Assembly (NCBI RefSeq): GCF_025567285.1
Contig: NZ_JAOQJT010000009.1
Span: 62,001-126,000, forward strand
Direction of reading: 5' to 3'
Source of the DNA: Coprococcus aceti
GTDB taxonomy: Bacteria > Bacillota > Clostridia > Lachnospirales > Lachnospiraceae
Length of the DNA stretch: 64,000 nt
Below are positions 49,724-57,300 of the stretch, piece after piece (the first letter of the stretch is position 1; each line of letters begins with the position of its first letter). The notes beneath the pieces were generated by a model. It was not told where the DNA came from, did no database searches, and saw only the letters and a program-made list of their open reading frames with translations. The position numbers and the translations under genes are program-made.

Positions 49724-49910
49724 CAATTACCCTCCCTTAATTAATTGTTATGCAGACTTTCCTGTTATAATTGTGCACAATAACAGAAAAAGTCTTGCAA
49801 ATATGTAGATTTTTGCCACTTTAACCATTTTACCATAGCAAAGTTGCAAATACTATCAACAAATTCACAAGACTTTTTTATGCATTTTTATATTTTCTGT
49901 TATAATTCCG
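49724..49910 (-). promoter_or_regulatory. 5' region of the giant gene with a long inverted repeat
   Basis: TAACAGAAAAAGTCTTG (49781-49797) is mirrored by CAAGACTTTTTT (49868-49879) and then CTGTTA (49897-49902). A second palindrome centred on TTGTGCACAA (49771-49780) lies beside it. The minus strand copy would form an extended leader structure or bind a dimeric regulator. No unambiguous -35/-10 pair was found. Confidence 0.4.
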
Positions 49911-50609
49911 CTATCTTCTCCTGTTGCCAAACAATAATACAAGTCTGAGCAACTGAAGTGATGCTGATACCATGGCTGCCACATATGTCATAGCTGCCGC
50001 TGTGAGTACACTTCTTGCACCCTTGAGTTCATCCGGATAGAGATATCCGCTGCCCTCCAGTATCGCCATTGCTCTTCTCGATGCATTGAACTCCACCGGA
50101 AGTGTCACAAACTGTAGGACAACAACCAGTGAGAACAGTATGATTCCGAGTGTTATAAGGTAATCAACCCTCGGAATGAGAAGTCCTATAAGTATGAGCG
50201 GCCATGATATGGCTGAGCCTATATTTGCCGCTGGAATGATGGCTGACCTGATGGTGAGCGGTGCATATGCATTTGCATGCTGTATGGCATGTCCGCACTC
50301 ATGGGCTGCCACGCCTATCGCTGCGATGGATCTGGAACCATACACGCTGTCCGACAGATTGAGCGTATGCTCCTTAGGATTGTAATTATCAGTCAGATCT
50401 CCTGAGATGTGATGTATTGACACATCCGTTATCCCCGCATTCCTGAGTATCATGTATGCGACCTGGTCCGCTGTGTAGCCTGACCGCGATCCCACCTTCT
50501 CATACTTCTTGTATGTGGTCTTGACTCTTGCCGATGCTATCATGCAGAGCACCACGCCTATGAGAACCAACAGATATGTTGGGTCAAAATAAAATCCATA
50601 ATATGGCAT
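49911..50609 (-). CDS. YugP-family membrane zinc metallopeptidase
   Basis: About 232 aa. An N-terminal membrane helix (YLLVLIGVVLCMIASA) precedes the HExxH zinc site in GVAAHECGHAIQHANAYAPL. Two more hydrophobic segments (ISWPLILIGLLIPRV, LGIILFSLVVVLQF) and EFNASRRAMAILE complete the neutral zinc metallopeptidase pattern. Substrates are unknown. An in-frame GTG nine bases upstream overlaps the Shine-Dalgarno AAAGG, so the ATG at 50609 is preferred. It lies between the endolysin and the giant surface protein. Confidence 0.9.
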   Translation of the reverse strand: MPYYGFYFDPTYLLVLIGVVLCMIASARVKTTYKKYEKVGSRSGYTADQVAYMILRNAGITDVSIHHISGDLTDNYNPKEHTLNLSDSVYGSRSIAAIGVAAHECGHAIQHANAYAPLTIRSAIIPAANIGSAISWPLILIGLLIPRVDYLITLGIILFSLVVVLQFVTLPVEFNASRRAMAILEGSGYLYPDELKGARSVLTAAAMTYVAAMVSASLQLLRLVLLFGNRRR

Positions 50610-50786
50610 ATATATCACCTTTCCCTTTCATGTATCCCTGACGGGGGCTTTTGTTTTCCACTATCCTATAGTATATATTGCGCTTCGTCAACAGGTATGG
50701 ATGATACTTCATATAAATTTCATTTTTGCCGGAACTAATTTTATACTTCGTTCTCCTGCCATTTTTCTTATGTCATTTACCTGCAG

Positions 50787-51758
50787 CTATCTGCCAAGCA
50801 TCTCATTTACCTTATTCTGCACCTTGACATGATCATACCCTGCCTTCTTCAGCCTGTTCTTTCTGTCATCGCCATTTCCCCAGTCGCCGGCTATGACCTC
50901 TCTGGCTATCACATCTATCGATTTCTTCTGCGAAGCCTTGACCACTGCATTTACCTTCGCCTGAACCTTATTGTAATCATATCCTGCCTTTTTCAGTCTG
51001 CTCTTCCGGTCATCGCCGTTCCCCCATTTTCCGGCTATGACTTCCTTTGCGATCAATTCTATGCTTTTCTTTTTATTATTACTTTTTCCGCTGTTACTGC
51101 CAGTATCTTTCTCCTGTGAACCACCAGTCTTTTTTGCGGCATATTTTTTCCATGTCGTCTTGTCTATATATGACTTATTCAGATCGAGATTGCCATCGTA
51201 ACCCGGAAGTCTTCCAACGGATGTGTACTGTCTGATATCACATTCGTATTGACCTTCATTCCATGGATGCTCCTGATATCCCGTCCGCTCGTAATCAGGA
51301 TACTGTGCAACCCACAGCCTGTATCCCAGGCCCTTTACATTGTCCATGGCGCTCTTCTGGATATAGATCAGGGGCTTAACACCGGTTTTTCTGTATACAT
51401 GATCACACCACTCTTTGCACCACGCTCTGTCACTTCTGCCAAACTGAGGATTATTCCGCCCCTCCCAGTCAAGGACAAGTATCGCCTTGCCCACATATTT
51501 CTTACTGTATGCTATGAAATACTCAGCCTCACTGTGGGGATCGCCACCATTTGCATAATGGAATGCCCCCAGGAGTTTTCCCGCTTTCATCGCCTGGTCA
51601 CAGTGCTTTGCAAAATACCTGTTCTTGTAGTCCGTGCCCTCCGTAGCTTTCACTATCACAAAGTCACAAGGCACCTTGGTTATATCTATAGTATCCTGCC
51701 ACGCTGATATATCTATACCATCCATGTAGCCCTTTAATGGAACCTTATTAGAAGCCAT
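50787..51758 (-). CDS. GH25 endolysin with two C-terminal CW_7 repeats
   Basis: 323 aa. Residues ~12-200 are a GH25 muramidase: GIDISAWQDTIDI, DFVIVKATEGTDY, AILVLDWEGRNNP (catalytic Asp/Glu) and VGRLPGYDGNLDLNKSY. After a Ser/Lys/Gly linker come two CW_7 (Cpl-7 type) cell-wall binding repeats: ELIAKEVIAGKWGNGDDRKS and DVIAREVIAGDWGNGDDRKN, each ending in RLKKAGYD. There is no signal peptide, so export through a holin is expected, and a holin gene lies 130 bases upstream. The start has AGGAGA seven bases ahead, but it is buried in a hairpin. Confidence 0.93.
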   Translation of the reverse strand: MASNKVPLKGYMDGIDISAWQDTIDITKVPCDFVIVKATEGTDYKNRYFAKHCDQAMKAGKLLGAFHYANGGDPHSEAEYFIAYSKKYVGKAILVLDWEGRNNPQFGRSDRAWCKEWCDHVYRKTGVKPLIYIQKSAMDNVKGLGYRLWVAQYPDYERTGYQEHPWNEGQYECDIRQYTSVGRLPGYDGNLDLNKSYIDKTTWKKYAAKKTGGSQEKDTGSNSGKSNNKKKSIELIAKEVIAGKWGNGDDRKSRLKKAGYDYNKVQAKVNAVVKASQKKSIDVIAREVIAGDWGNGDDRKNRLKKAGYDHVKVQNKVNEMLGR

Positions 51759-51761
51759 AAA

Positions 51762-51821
51762 ATTGTCTCCTGAATTCTTTTGTCTGTATATAATATTCCA
51801 GACATTGAATCAGGAGACAAT
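51762..51821 (-). promoter_or_regulatory. Long hairpin sequestering the endolysin Shine-Dalgarno
   Basis: ATTGTCTCCTGA (51762-51773) pairs perfectly over 12 bases with TCAGGAGACAAT (51810-51821). The stem is extended by TTC/GAA and a further perfect 6-bp TGTCTG/CAGACA, leaving a 12-base loop. In the minus-strand mRNA the AGGAGA ribosome site of the endolysin lies inside the 3' arm, three bases before the ATG region. This should block initiation until the hairpin is opened. Confidence 0.8.
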
Positions 51822-51888
51822 CTTAGGATCATTATTCCGAACTTATACTTATCTGTCTCGTATTACATGTGCCACTGTCATGACGCCT

Positions 51889-52212
51889 TTATTCATGCCA
51901 CTTTTCCTTATCTCCGCCATTGTAAAACCGCTTGAATATCGATATCAGGTAGTCCCATCCCCGGCTACATATAATCGCAATGACAAATGCCCCGAAAAAC
52001 GCAGCCACAGGATAATACCACACAAATGCTATGTGATAAAATGATAGTCCAACAAAAAGTCCCACCTCACACACAATGACACTGGTGATCAGAACCTGAA
52101 AAGAGGTAGGGATCTTCTTCAGCACTCCTACCTCTTTCGTAAATTCCGTTATTACCGATATCAAAGTGCAAAGTACCGCAACAACTACAAGATATACTGC
52201 GAATCTGTCCAT
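51889..52212 (-). CDS. Phage holin-like protein
   Basis: 107 aa. Three hydrophobic segments (FAVYLVVVAVLCTLISVIT; FQVLITSVIVCEVGLFVGL; WYYPVAAFFGAFVIAIICS) and a short charged C-terminus (FKRFYNGGDKEKWHE) fit a small phage holin. Together with the adjacent GH25 endolysin this forms a lysis cassette. AGGAGGTG lies seven bases before the ATG. No capsid, tail or integrase genes are nearby, so it is a domesticated or remnant cassette. Confidence 0.8.
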   Translation of the reverse strand: MDRFAVYLVVVAVLCTLISVITEFTKEVGVLKKIPTSFQVLITSVIVCEVGLFVGLSFYHIAFVWYYPVAAFFGAFVIAIICSRGWDYLISIFKRFYNGGDKEKWHE

Positions 52213-52470
52213 GCGTATTCACCTCCTTGTCCATGATATAGTTTAATGTATTCCGGAAGGTGGTATGTGGTTATAAAATATTATTGTGTTCTTAAATCTC
52301 TTTTTTAATCCAACCTCGCGTTAATGCGAGGTGTTTTACGTTATATAGGAATCTCCAAAATGTATATATATCAAAATTACTTCTGTATGAAAATAGAATA
52401 ATGTATTTAACCGGGCAGCCGAGGGGTGTTACACCATATCCGTTCGAGTCTTGGAAGGGAGTGGTGCCTT

Positions 52471-52548
52471 ATGAGTACATATGAGGAATTCATGGTTATA
52501 TTAACCGTTGCGATACTTATTGTGACAATTCTGAATCATAGAAAATAA
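52471..52548 (+). CDS. Holin-like type I toxin, 25 aa
   Basis: The peptide starts MSTYEEFMVILTVAILIVTI and ends LNHRK: a charged head, one membrane helix and a basic tail. This is the signature of the putative holin-like toxin family of Firmicute type I toxin-antitoxin systems (membrane-depolarising peptides). GGGAG lies eleven bases before the ATG in the sequence typical of the family. It is on the plus strand, unlike its neighbours, and its 3' end meets a convergent antisense RNA. Confidence 0.85.
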   Translation: MSTYEEFMVILTVAILIVTILNHRK

Positions 52549-52643
52549 GAAAAACACCTCAGCCGACTAAGCTATGAGGTGTTTCATCTTAAAATGGTTT
52601 TTGCCGGACGGATAGGACGTATCTATCGCTCGGCTGTCTTGTT
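52549..52643 (-). ncRNA. Antisense RNA, candidate antitoxin of the holin-like toxin
   Basis: From the consensus promoter at 52650-52677 the RNA would start near 52643 and end at the hairpin 52553-52583, which on this strand is followed by TTTTTC. It would pair with the 3' untranslated end of the toxin mRNA, as in TxpA/RatA-type systems. A hairpin with GATAG/CTATC arms lies in its 5' part. The toxin 5' leader and this RNA also share CAGCCGAG and ATCCGT in the same sense. Confidence 0.7.
52553..52583. terminator. Bidirectional terminator of the toxin and antisense RNA
   Basis: AACACCTCA / TGAGGTGTT stem with a 13-base loop. The minus strand has five Ts after it (strong), and the plus strand has TTTC (weaker). 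Both convergent transcripts should stop here. Confidence 0.8.
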
Positions 52644-52649
52644 AAGTAT

Positions 52650-52677
52650 ATTATACAATATTTTTGACGTTTGTCAA
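52650..52677 (-). promoter_or_regulatory. Consensus promoter of the antisense RNA
   Basis: Minus strand TTGACA (52672-52677) and TATAAT (52650-52655), both perfect, spaced by 16 bases. Such strength is expected for an antitoxin RNA that must exceed its target. Confidence 0.85.
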
Positions 52678-52905
52678 AAGAATAAAATTCTAAGATTACC
52701 ATTTAATATTTGTAACATCTAATCATTATATTCTTTCAATTACACAACTATGCTTGTGCTTATCATCTTTATTGTCACTATAGTCAATTACCACAAGAAC
52801 AATTTTATCGCTATATTCTGCTATCTTTAAACAACTTATGCCAAGCTAACATTTTTCATAATATATTTATAACTTCATCAAAATCAACATATAAAATATT
52901 GGCAT
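52678..52905 (-). other. Intergenic stretch with a possible coding remnant
   Basis: AT-rich. On the minus strand about 39 codons (roughly 52846 to 52729) read LGISCLKIAEYSDKIVLVVI then DYSDNKDDKHKHSCVIERI before a stop. There is no start codon and a stop lies just upstream in frame. The composition looks protein-like, so it may be a decayed gene end. Nothing else is seen. Confidence 0.3.
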
Positions 52906-53154
52906 TTAATACCAGGCATATACTACCGTTTCTGGGTAATCATCTTTTTCGACACACTTCTCAATAGCCTTTACAGCTTTTTTTAAATATGACTTTAGAA
53001 AGGAATCTTTATCTCTTTTACAATATTCAAATTTCACTATTTCTCCTTTGTCTATATCATAGACAATCTTGCCAATATCTTTTTTATCATCTTCTGGAAA
53101 ATACTCTGCTGATATTATATTATCTATTCTTCTTAACTTATTTAAAGTTACCAT
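52906..53154 (-). CDS. Small conserved protein of mobile-element type, function unknown
   Basis: 82 aa from the ATG at 53154, which has AAAGG nine bases ahead; a longer frame from 53193 lacks this. It begins MVTLNKLRRIDNIISAEYFP and ends DDYPETVVYAWY. This pattern (short opening, ISAxYxPE, acidic middle, C-terminal VVxWY) resembles small proteins I associate with Firmicute integrative elements. No function is assigned. Confidence 0.55.
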   Translation of the reverse strand: MVTLNKLRRIDNIISAEYFPEDDKKDIGKIVYDIDKGEIVKFEYCKRDKDSFLKSYLKKAVKAIEKCVEKDDYPETVVYAWY

Positions 53155-53329
53155 AGCACATAACCTTTCTTTTTTGACAATCACATCTACCAATTTCTAT
53201 AGCAAATCAATCCGTCTTTCTCTGCATTACCAACTATATTCCCACAAGCTTTCCTATACAAAATTATTCCACATTTGTTTCATTTGTGAAATATAGCTAT
53301 TTATCCTTGTGAATAAAACACCCTGCTAT

Positions 53330-53786
53330 TACGGAGCGTTTTCATCCATCAGCTTTGAACTAATATACTTTTCATATTCTTCTGGTATTCCAATATCGTA
53401 TTTTTGATAATAATGTAAAAAATCTGTTGGAAATGTAAAATCTCCATCTTCATATATCCCAGCCTGTTAGTTTTCGCATATTACCTAAACCACTCACTCA
53501 CGCTCATCGACATTACCATGATCTGAATTAACGATAAATGAATTGTGCGAAAAAATCTCCCTGCATCTGCAAAATATTTTCTAATTACATTCTCCGAAAA
53601 TCTCATTGACCAATTCGCAATTCATCTTGCATTCTCTAATTATACATCTAACAGCCTTTTGGGGATCTGTCAATTTCCATCTTCGTCAAAGTAAAATATT
53701 TCGGAGTAGTCACCACCATTTGGAGTCTTTCCCATGATTCTTTCAGATGTCATTTCTCCCGTCTCATTATTTGCTATGTATTTTCA
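53330..53786 (-). pseudogene. Decayed gene, at least three fragments in different frames
   Basis: Minus-strand pieces read as protein but are broken by stops and frameshifts. The first is KYIANNETGEMTSERIMGKT followed by PNGGDYSEIFYFDEDGN and a stop. The next is LTDPQKAVRCIIRECKMNCE followed by LVNEIFGECN and a stop. The last is QAGIYEDGDFTFPTDFLHYY followed by QKYDIGIPEEYEKYI and a stop. They probably come from one or two small acidic proteins of the same remnant element. The original function is not recognised. Confidence 0.55.
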
Positions 53787-53797
53787 AAACAAAAAAT

Positions 53798-53829
53798 AGA
53801 GAGCCTTTAGATCTCTCTAAAAGCCCTCT
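53798..53829 (-). terminator. Terminator of the GGGtGRT gene
   Basis: Imperfect 14-bp stem (AGAGAGCCTTTAGA / TCTAAAAGCCCTCT) followed on the minus strand by ATTTTTTG. Confidence 0.8.
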
Positions 53830-53855
53830 AAATCGTTTAAATACTAGGTTTTTAT

Positions 53856-54866
53856 TTAGAACTTACCAGCGTTAGCAGCTTCCTCAACAGAAACAGCTAC
53901 AGCAACTGTAGCACCAACCATAGGGTTGTTACCCATACCGATAAGTCCCATCATCTCTACGTGTGCAGGAACTGATGATGAACCAGCGAACTGTGCATCA
54001 CTGTGCATACGTCCGAGAGTATCTGTCATACCGTATGAAGCAGGACCTGCTGCCATGTTATCTGGGTGAAGTGTACGTCCTGTACCACCGCCTGATGCTA
54101 CTGAGAAGTACTTCTTACCCTGCTCGATACACTCCTTCTTGTATGTACCTGCAACTGGATGCTGGAAACGTGTAGGGTTTGTTGAGTTACCTGTGATAGA
54201 TACACCAACGTTCTCCTTGTGCATGATAGCAACACCTTCCTGAACATCGTCAGCGCCGTAGCACTTAACTGTTGCACGGATACCATCTGAATATGCCTTC
54301 TCGTATACTACATTGAGCTCAGCCTTCTTGTAGTCATACTTTGTCTCAACATATGTAAATCCATTGATTCTTGAGATGATCTGAGCTGCATCCTTACCAA
54401 GACCGTTAAGGATAACTCTAAGAGGTTTTTTACGAACCTTGTTAGCCTTCTCAGCGATACCGATAGCACCCTCAGCTGCTGCAAATGACTCATGACCTGC
54501 TAAGAAACAGAAGCACTCTGTCTCCTCCTCAAGTAACATCTTACCAAGGTTACCATGTCCAAGACCAACCTTACGATGATCTGCAACAGAACCTGGTATA
54601 CAGAATGCCTGAAGACCCTCGCCGATAGCTGCTGCTGCGTCTGCTGCCTTTCTGCATCCCTTCTTGATTGCGATTGCTGCACCTACTGTATATGCCCAGC
54701 AAGCATTCTCAAAACAAATTGGCTGAATACCCTTTACCTGATTGTAAACGTCAAGTCCAGCGTCCTTTGTGATCTTCTCAGCTTCTTCGATTGAGCTGAT
54801 TCCATAGCTGTTAAGTACAGCGTTTATCTGGTCTATTCTTCTTTCATATGATTCAAATAATGCCAT
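53856..54866 (-). CDS. GGGtGRT protein
   Basis: 336 aa. It carries the defining motif in FSVASGGGTGRTLHPDNMAA. Other conserved stretches are CFENACWAYTVGAAIAIKKG, GLGHGNLGKMLLEEE and CFLAGHESFAAAEGAIGIAE. The family is highly conserved in anaerobic Firmicutes and is regularly encoded next to an IscU-like scaffold, as here (29-base gap), so a role in iron-sulfur or metal metabolism is inferred; no reaction is established. Codon use is strongly biased, as in highly expressed genes. Confidence 0.92.
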   Translation of the reverse strand: MALFESYERRIDQINAVLNSYGISSIEEAEKITKDAGLDVYNQVKGIQPICFENACWAYTVGAAIAIKKGCRKAADAAAAIGEGLQAFCIPGSVADHRKVGLGHGNLGKMLLEEETECFCFLAGHESFAAAEGAIGIAEKANKVRKKPLRVILNGLGKDAAQIISRINGFTYVETKYDYKKAELNVVYEKAYSDGIRATVKCYGADDVQEGVAIMHKENVGVSITGNSTNPTRFQHPVAGTYKKECIEQGKKYFSVASGGGTGRTLHPDNMAAGPASYGMTDTLGRMHSDAQFAGSSSVPAHVEMMGLIGMGNNPMVGATVAVAVSVEEAANAGKF

Positions 54867-54895
54867 TGTCTCGTTCTCCTTTCCTCTATTTCCGA

Positions 54896-55597
54896 CTACT
54901 CTTTACGTGGATCGATGATCTTAACAGCGCCCTGCTCTGGCTTAACACGTCCGTATGAACCTGAAGCCTTCTCCCAAGCTGTGTTAGGGTCATCACCCTT
55001 CTTGATAAAGTCAGTCATCTTTCCAAGAGAAACGAACTGATATCCGATAACTTCGTCATCTGCATCAAGTGCTATTCCTGTTACATAGCCCTCTGCCATC
55101 TCAAGGTAACGAACACCCTTAGCCTTTGTTGCATACATTGTACCAACCTGTGAACGAAGACCCTTTCCAAGATCCTCAAGTCCGGCACCAACTGCAAGTC
55201 CGTCATCTGAGAATGCACTCTGTGTACGTCCGTATACGATCTGAAGGAATAACTCTCTCATTGCTGTATTGATAGCATCGCACACAAGGTCAGTGTTGAG
55301 AGCCTCAAGGATTGTCTTACCCTGAAGAATCTCAGCTGCCATAGCTGCTGAATGTGTCATACCTGAACATCCAATAGTCTCGACAAGAGCCTCCTCGATA
55401 ACACCCTCTTTTACGTTAAGTGAAAGCTTGCAGGCACCCTGCTGTGGTGCACACCAGCCTACACCATGTGTAAAACCAGAGATGTCTTTGATTTCCTTTG
55501 AGTAAACCCACTTTCCTTCTTCTGGGATAGGAGCTGGCTCATGCTTTGCACCCTTTGCTACAGGGCACATGTTTTCAACTTCCTTAGTGTAAATCAT
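54896..55597 (-). CDS. Iron-sulfur cluster assembly scaffold-like protein (IscU/NifU N-type)
   Basis: 233 aa, longer than classical IscU (~130). IscU-like cysteine positions are seen in GVGWCAPQQGACKLSLNV, ALVETIGCSGMTHSAAMAAE and ALNTDLVCDAINTAM. The remainder (GVRYLEMAEGYVTGIALDAD) is an extra C-terminal domain typical of the form paired with GGGtGRT. AAAGGAG lies a few bases before the ATG. It leads a two-gene operon with the GGGtGRT gene. Confidence 0.9.
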   Translation of the reverse strand: MIYTKEVENMCPVAKGAKHEPAPIPEEGKWVYSKEIKDISGFTHGVGWCAPQQGACKLSLNVKEGVIEEALVETIGCSGMTHSAAMAAEILQGKTILEALNTDLVCDAINTAMRELFLQIVYGRTQSAFSDDGLAVGAGLEDLGKGLRSQVGTMYATKAKGVRYLEMAEGYVTGIALDADDEVIGYQFVSLGKMTDFIKKGDDPNTAWEKASGSYGRVKPEQGAVKIIDPRKE

Positions 55598-55953
55598 TGT
55601 GAAACTCCTTTCAAAATATGAATTCTTAAAAGCGGTTCCGAATTCTCTAATTCAAACCATCAGTGGTATTTTCTCACAAAACAGTTATGAAGTCCATAGC
55701 TTATTGAAAATTTTTGTCGCATTTGCGTGTACTTTATCAAGTACAGCGCGCCTTATTGAGAAAGTTTTTAACAAGGCACAGTTGTCAGGGTTCATATGTC
55801 CGCTTATATCATTTGACCGTAACCATATTCACTTGAACATATGTATTTATCTGATATACAATACTTCTGTCAGAGCACATTCAACCCAGACATGCGCCGC
55901 TTCAGGTGCTGCTCAGATACATGATATAAAAAATAAAAACGGAGGTTTTCAAC
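55598..55953. promoter_or_regulatory. Divergent intergenic region between the scaffold gene and the PHP gene
   Basis: 356 bases without a convincing gene. For the plus-strand PHP gene, TTGAAC (55833-55838), 16 bases, TATACA (55855-55860) is a plausible promoter, and GGAGG lies seven bases before its ATG. The minus-strand promoter should lie at 55600-55780, but several equally weak box pairs exist and I do not choose one. No riboswitch-like conserved core was recognised. Confidence 0.5.
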
Positions 55954-56871
55954 ATGAGATTTATAGATATGCACCTTCACACCACCGCTTCCGACGGCTC
56001 CTGCACCCCATCAGAGGTGTGCCAGCTTGCCATTGACAGGAATCTTGCAGCGATCGCCATAACCGACCACGACACAGTGGACGGCGTAGCAGATGCAATC
56101 ACATATGCAGATAACTGGAACAGCACTCTTCCTCCGATCCAGAACAGTGATTCCACCAACTGCTCTGGCTTTTCTGACAGCAGTGACCATCATATCGAGG
56201 TAGTTCCCGGCATAGAGATGTCCGCCATCTACAACGGTGTGGAGATCCACATTCTGGGCTTCTATATGGACTACAAGAACCCTGAGCTCATCTCCCGTCT
56301 TGCCGCCATCAAACAGGCCAGATACGACCGAAACGAGCAGATGTGTGAGAGATTCCGCGCCGACGGAATAGACATGACCATGGAGAAGCTGCAGCATGGC
56401 AATCCTGATACTGTCGTCACAAGAGCTCATTTTGCCAGAATTCTCATAGCCGAAGGCGTATGCAGGGACATGAACCAGGCGTTCAAAAAGTATCTGGGCA
56501 AGAAATGCAAATATTACATTCCAACACCAGACATACCGGCCGCCGATGCCATAAGACTCATAAGAACCTACGGCAAGGCTGCCTTCATCGCCCATCCCCT
56601 CATATACGGATTTGGATATAAACAGATAGAGGACATGCTTGAAGAACTGAAGCCATATGGCCTTTCAGGGCTTGAGGTCTACCACTCCTCCAACAATGCC
56701 TATGAATCCGGAAGGCTTAGGGAGATCGCCAGAAAACACGGGCTCCTCATATCAGGAGGTTCCGACTTCCACGGTGCAGCCAAACCCGACATATCCGTGG
56801 GAACCGGAAGGGGCGGCCTTCGGATCACGGAAGCTGTATTTCAGGATATAAAAAAAGCGGTCACTGTATAA
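55954..56871 (+). CDS. PHP-domain phosphoesterase (TrpH/RNase AM-like)
   Basis: 305 aa. The metal-binding motifs of the PHP fold are complete: IDMHLHTTASDGSCTP, IAITDHDTVDGV, VVPGIEMSAIYNGVEIHILG, AFIAHPLIYG and LLISGGSDFHGAAKP. Members of this clade dephosphorylate 3',5'-bisphosphonucleotides and trim RNA or DNA 5' ends; which applies here is not known. It is the only plus-strand gene in its neighbourhood, with its own promoter and a shared terminator. Confidence 0.92.
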   Translation: MRFIDMHLHTTASDGSCTPSEVCQLAIDRNLAAIAITDHDTVDGVADAITYADNWNSTLPPIQNSDSTNCSGFSDSSDHHIEVVPGIEMSAIYNGVEIHILGFYMDYKNPELISRLAAIKQARYDRNEQMCERFRADGIDMTMEKLQHGNPDTVVTRAHFARILIAEGVCRDMNQAFKKYLGKKCKYYIPTPDIPAADAIRLIRTYGKAAFIAHPLIYGFGYKQIEDMLEELKPYGLSGLEVYHSSNNAYESGRLREIARKHGLLISGGSDFHGAAKPDISVGTGRGGLRITEAVFQDIKKAVTV

Positions 56872-56884
56872 TGACCGCTTTTTT
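56851..56884. terminator. Bidirectional terminator between the PHP gene and yajC
   Basis: Perfect 13-bp stem AAAAAAGCGGTCA / TGACCGCTTTTTT with an eight-base loop. It has A/T tracts on both sides, so it works on both strands. The PHP stop codon lies in the loop. Confidence 0.9.
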
Positions 56885-56906
56885 ATTTACTCTGATGATA
56901 CCTTTA

Positions 56907-57281
56907 TTATATCTTTGACTTCTTATCCTTATCATCATCTGTGACTGTTGATGATCCCTGCTTCTCAAGCTCTGCAACAGCGCTCTTGTGCATCGGTATA
57001 CGACAGTTCTTGTTGTTACCAAACTCTACGATGATAGTTGAATCATCAACCACATCAAGGATGGTTCCGTAGAAACCACTGGTTGTCATGATATTATCAC
57101 CAGGCTCCATCTGTGAAAGCATCTGGTCTGTCTTGGCCTTCTGCTTCTTCTGTGGTCTGATCATCATGAAGTAAATGATTGCAGCAAATATGGCAATATA
57201 TACAACAATAAACATAACTGATGAACCGCCACTGGCCTGTGTTCCTGTTGACGATGATAAAATTGTTGAAAGTGAATTCAT
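56907..57281 (-). CDS. yajC: Preprotein translocase accessory subunit YajC
   Basis: 124 aa. A single membrane helix (VMFIVVYIAIFAAIIYFMMI) is followed by RPQKKQKAKTDQMLSQMEPG, then DNIMTTSGFYGTILDVVDDS, the YajC signature. It associates with SecDF at the translocon. The acidic/lysine C-terminus (DDDKDKKSKI) is not conserved. It lies 19 bases after tgt, a very common gene pair. Confidence 0.95.
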   Translation of the reverse strand: MNSLSTILSSSTGTQASGGSSVMFIVVYIAIFAAIIYFMMIRPQKKQKAKTDQMLSQMEPGDNIMTTSGFYGTILDVVDDSTIIVEFGNNKNCRIPMHKSAVAELEKQGSSTVTDDDKDKKSKI

Positions 57282-57300
57282 TCTCTAATCTCCTTTTTGA

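Noticed and set aside
52313..52335. CCTCGC/GCGAGG hairpin upstream of the toxin as a terminator
   Set aside because: The stem is short and the T-run weak, and no plus-strand transcript is expected to end there; it could be part of the toxin leader.
52431..52455. GTTCGAGTC box near the toxin as a tRNA
   Set aside because: No T-stem pairs around it and no other tRNA arms are present.
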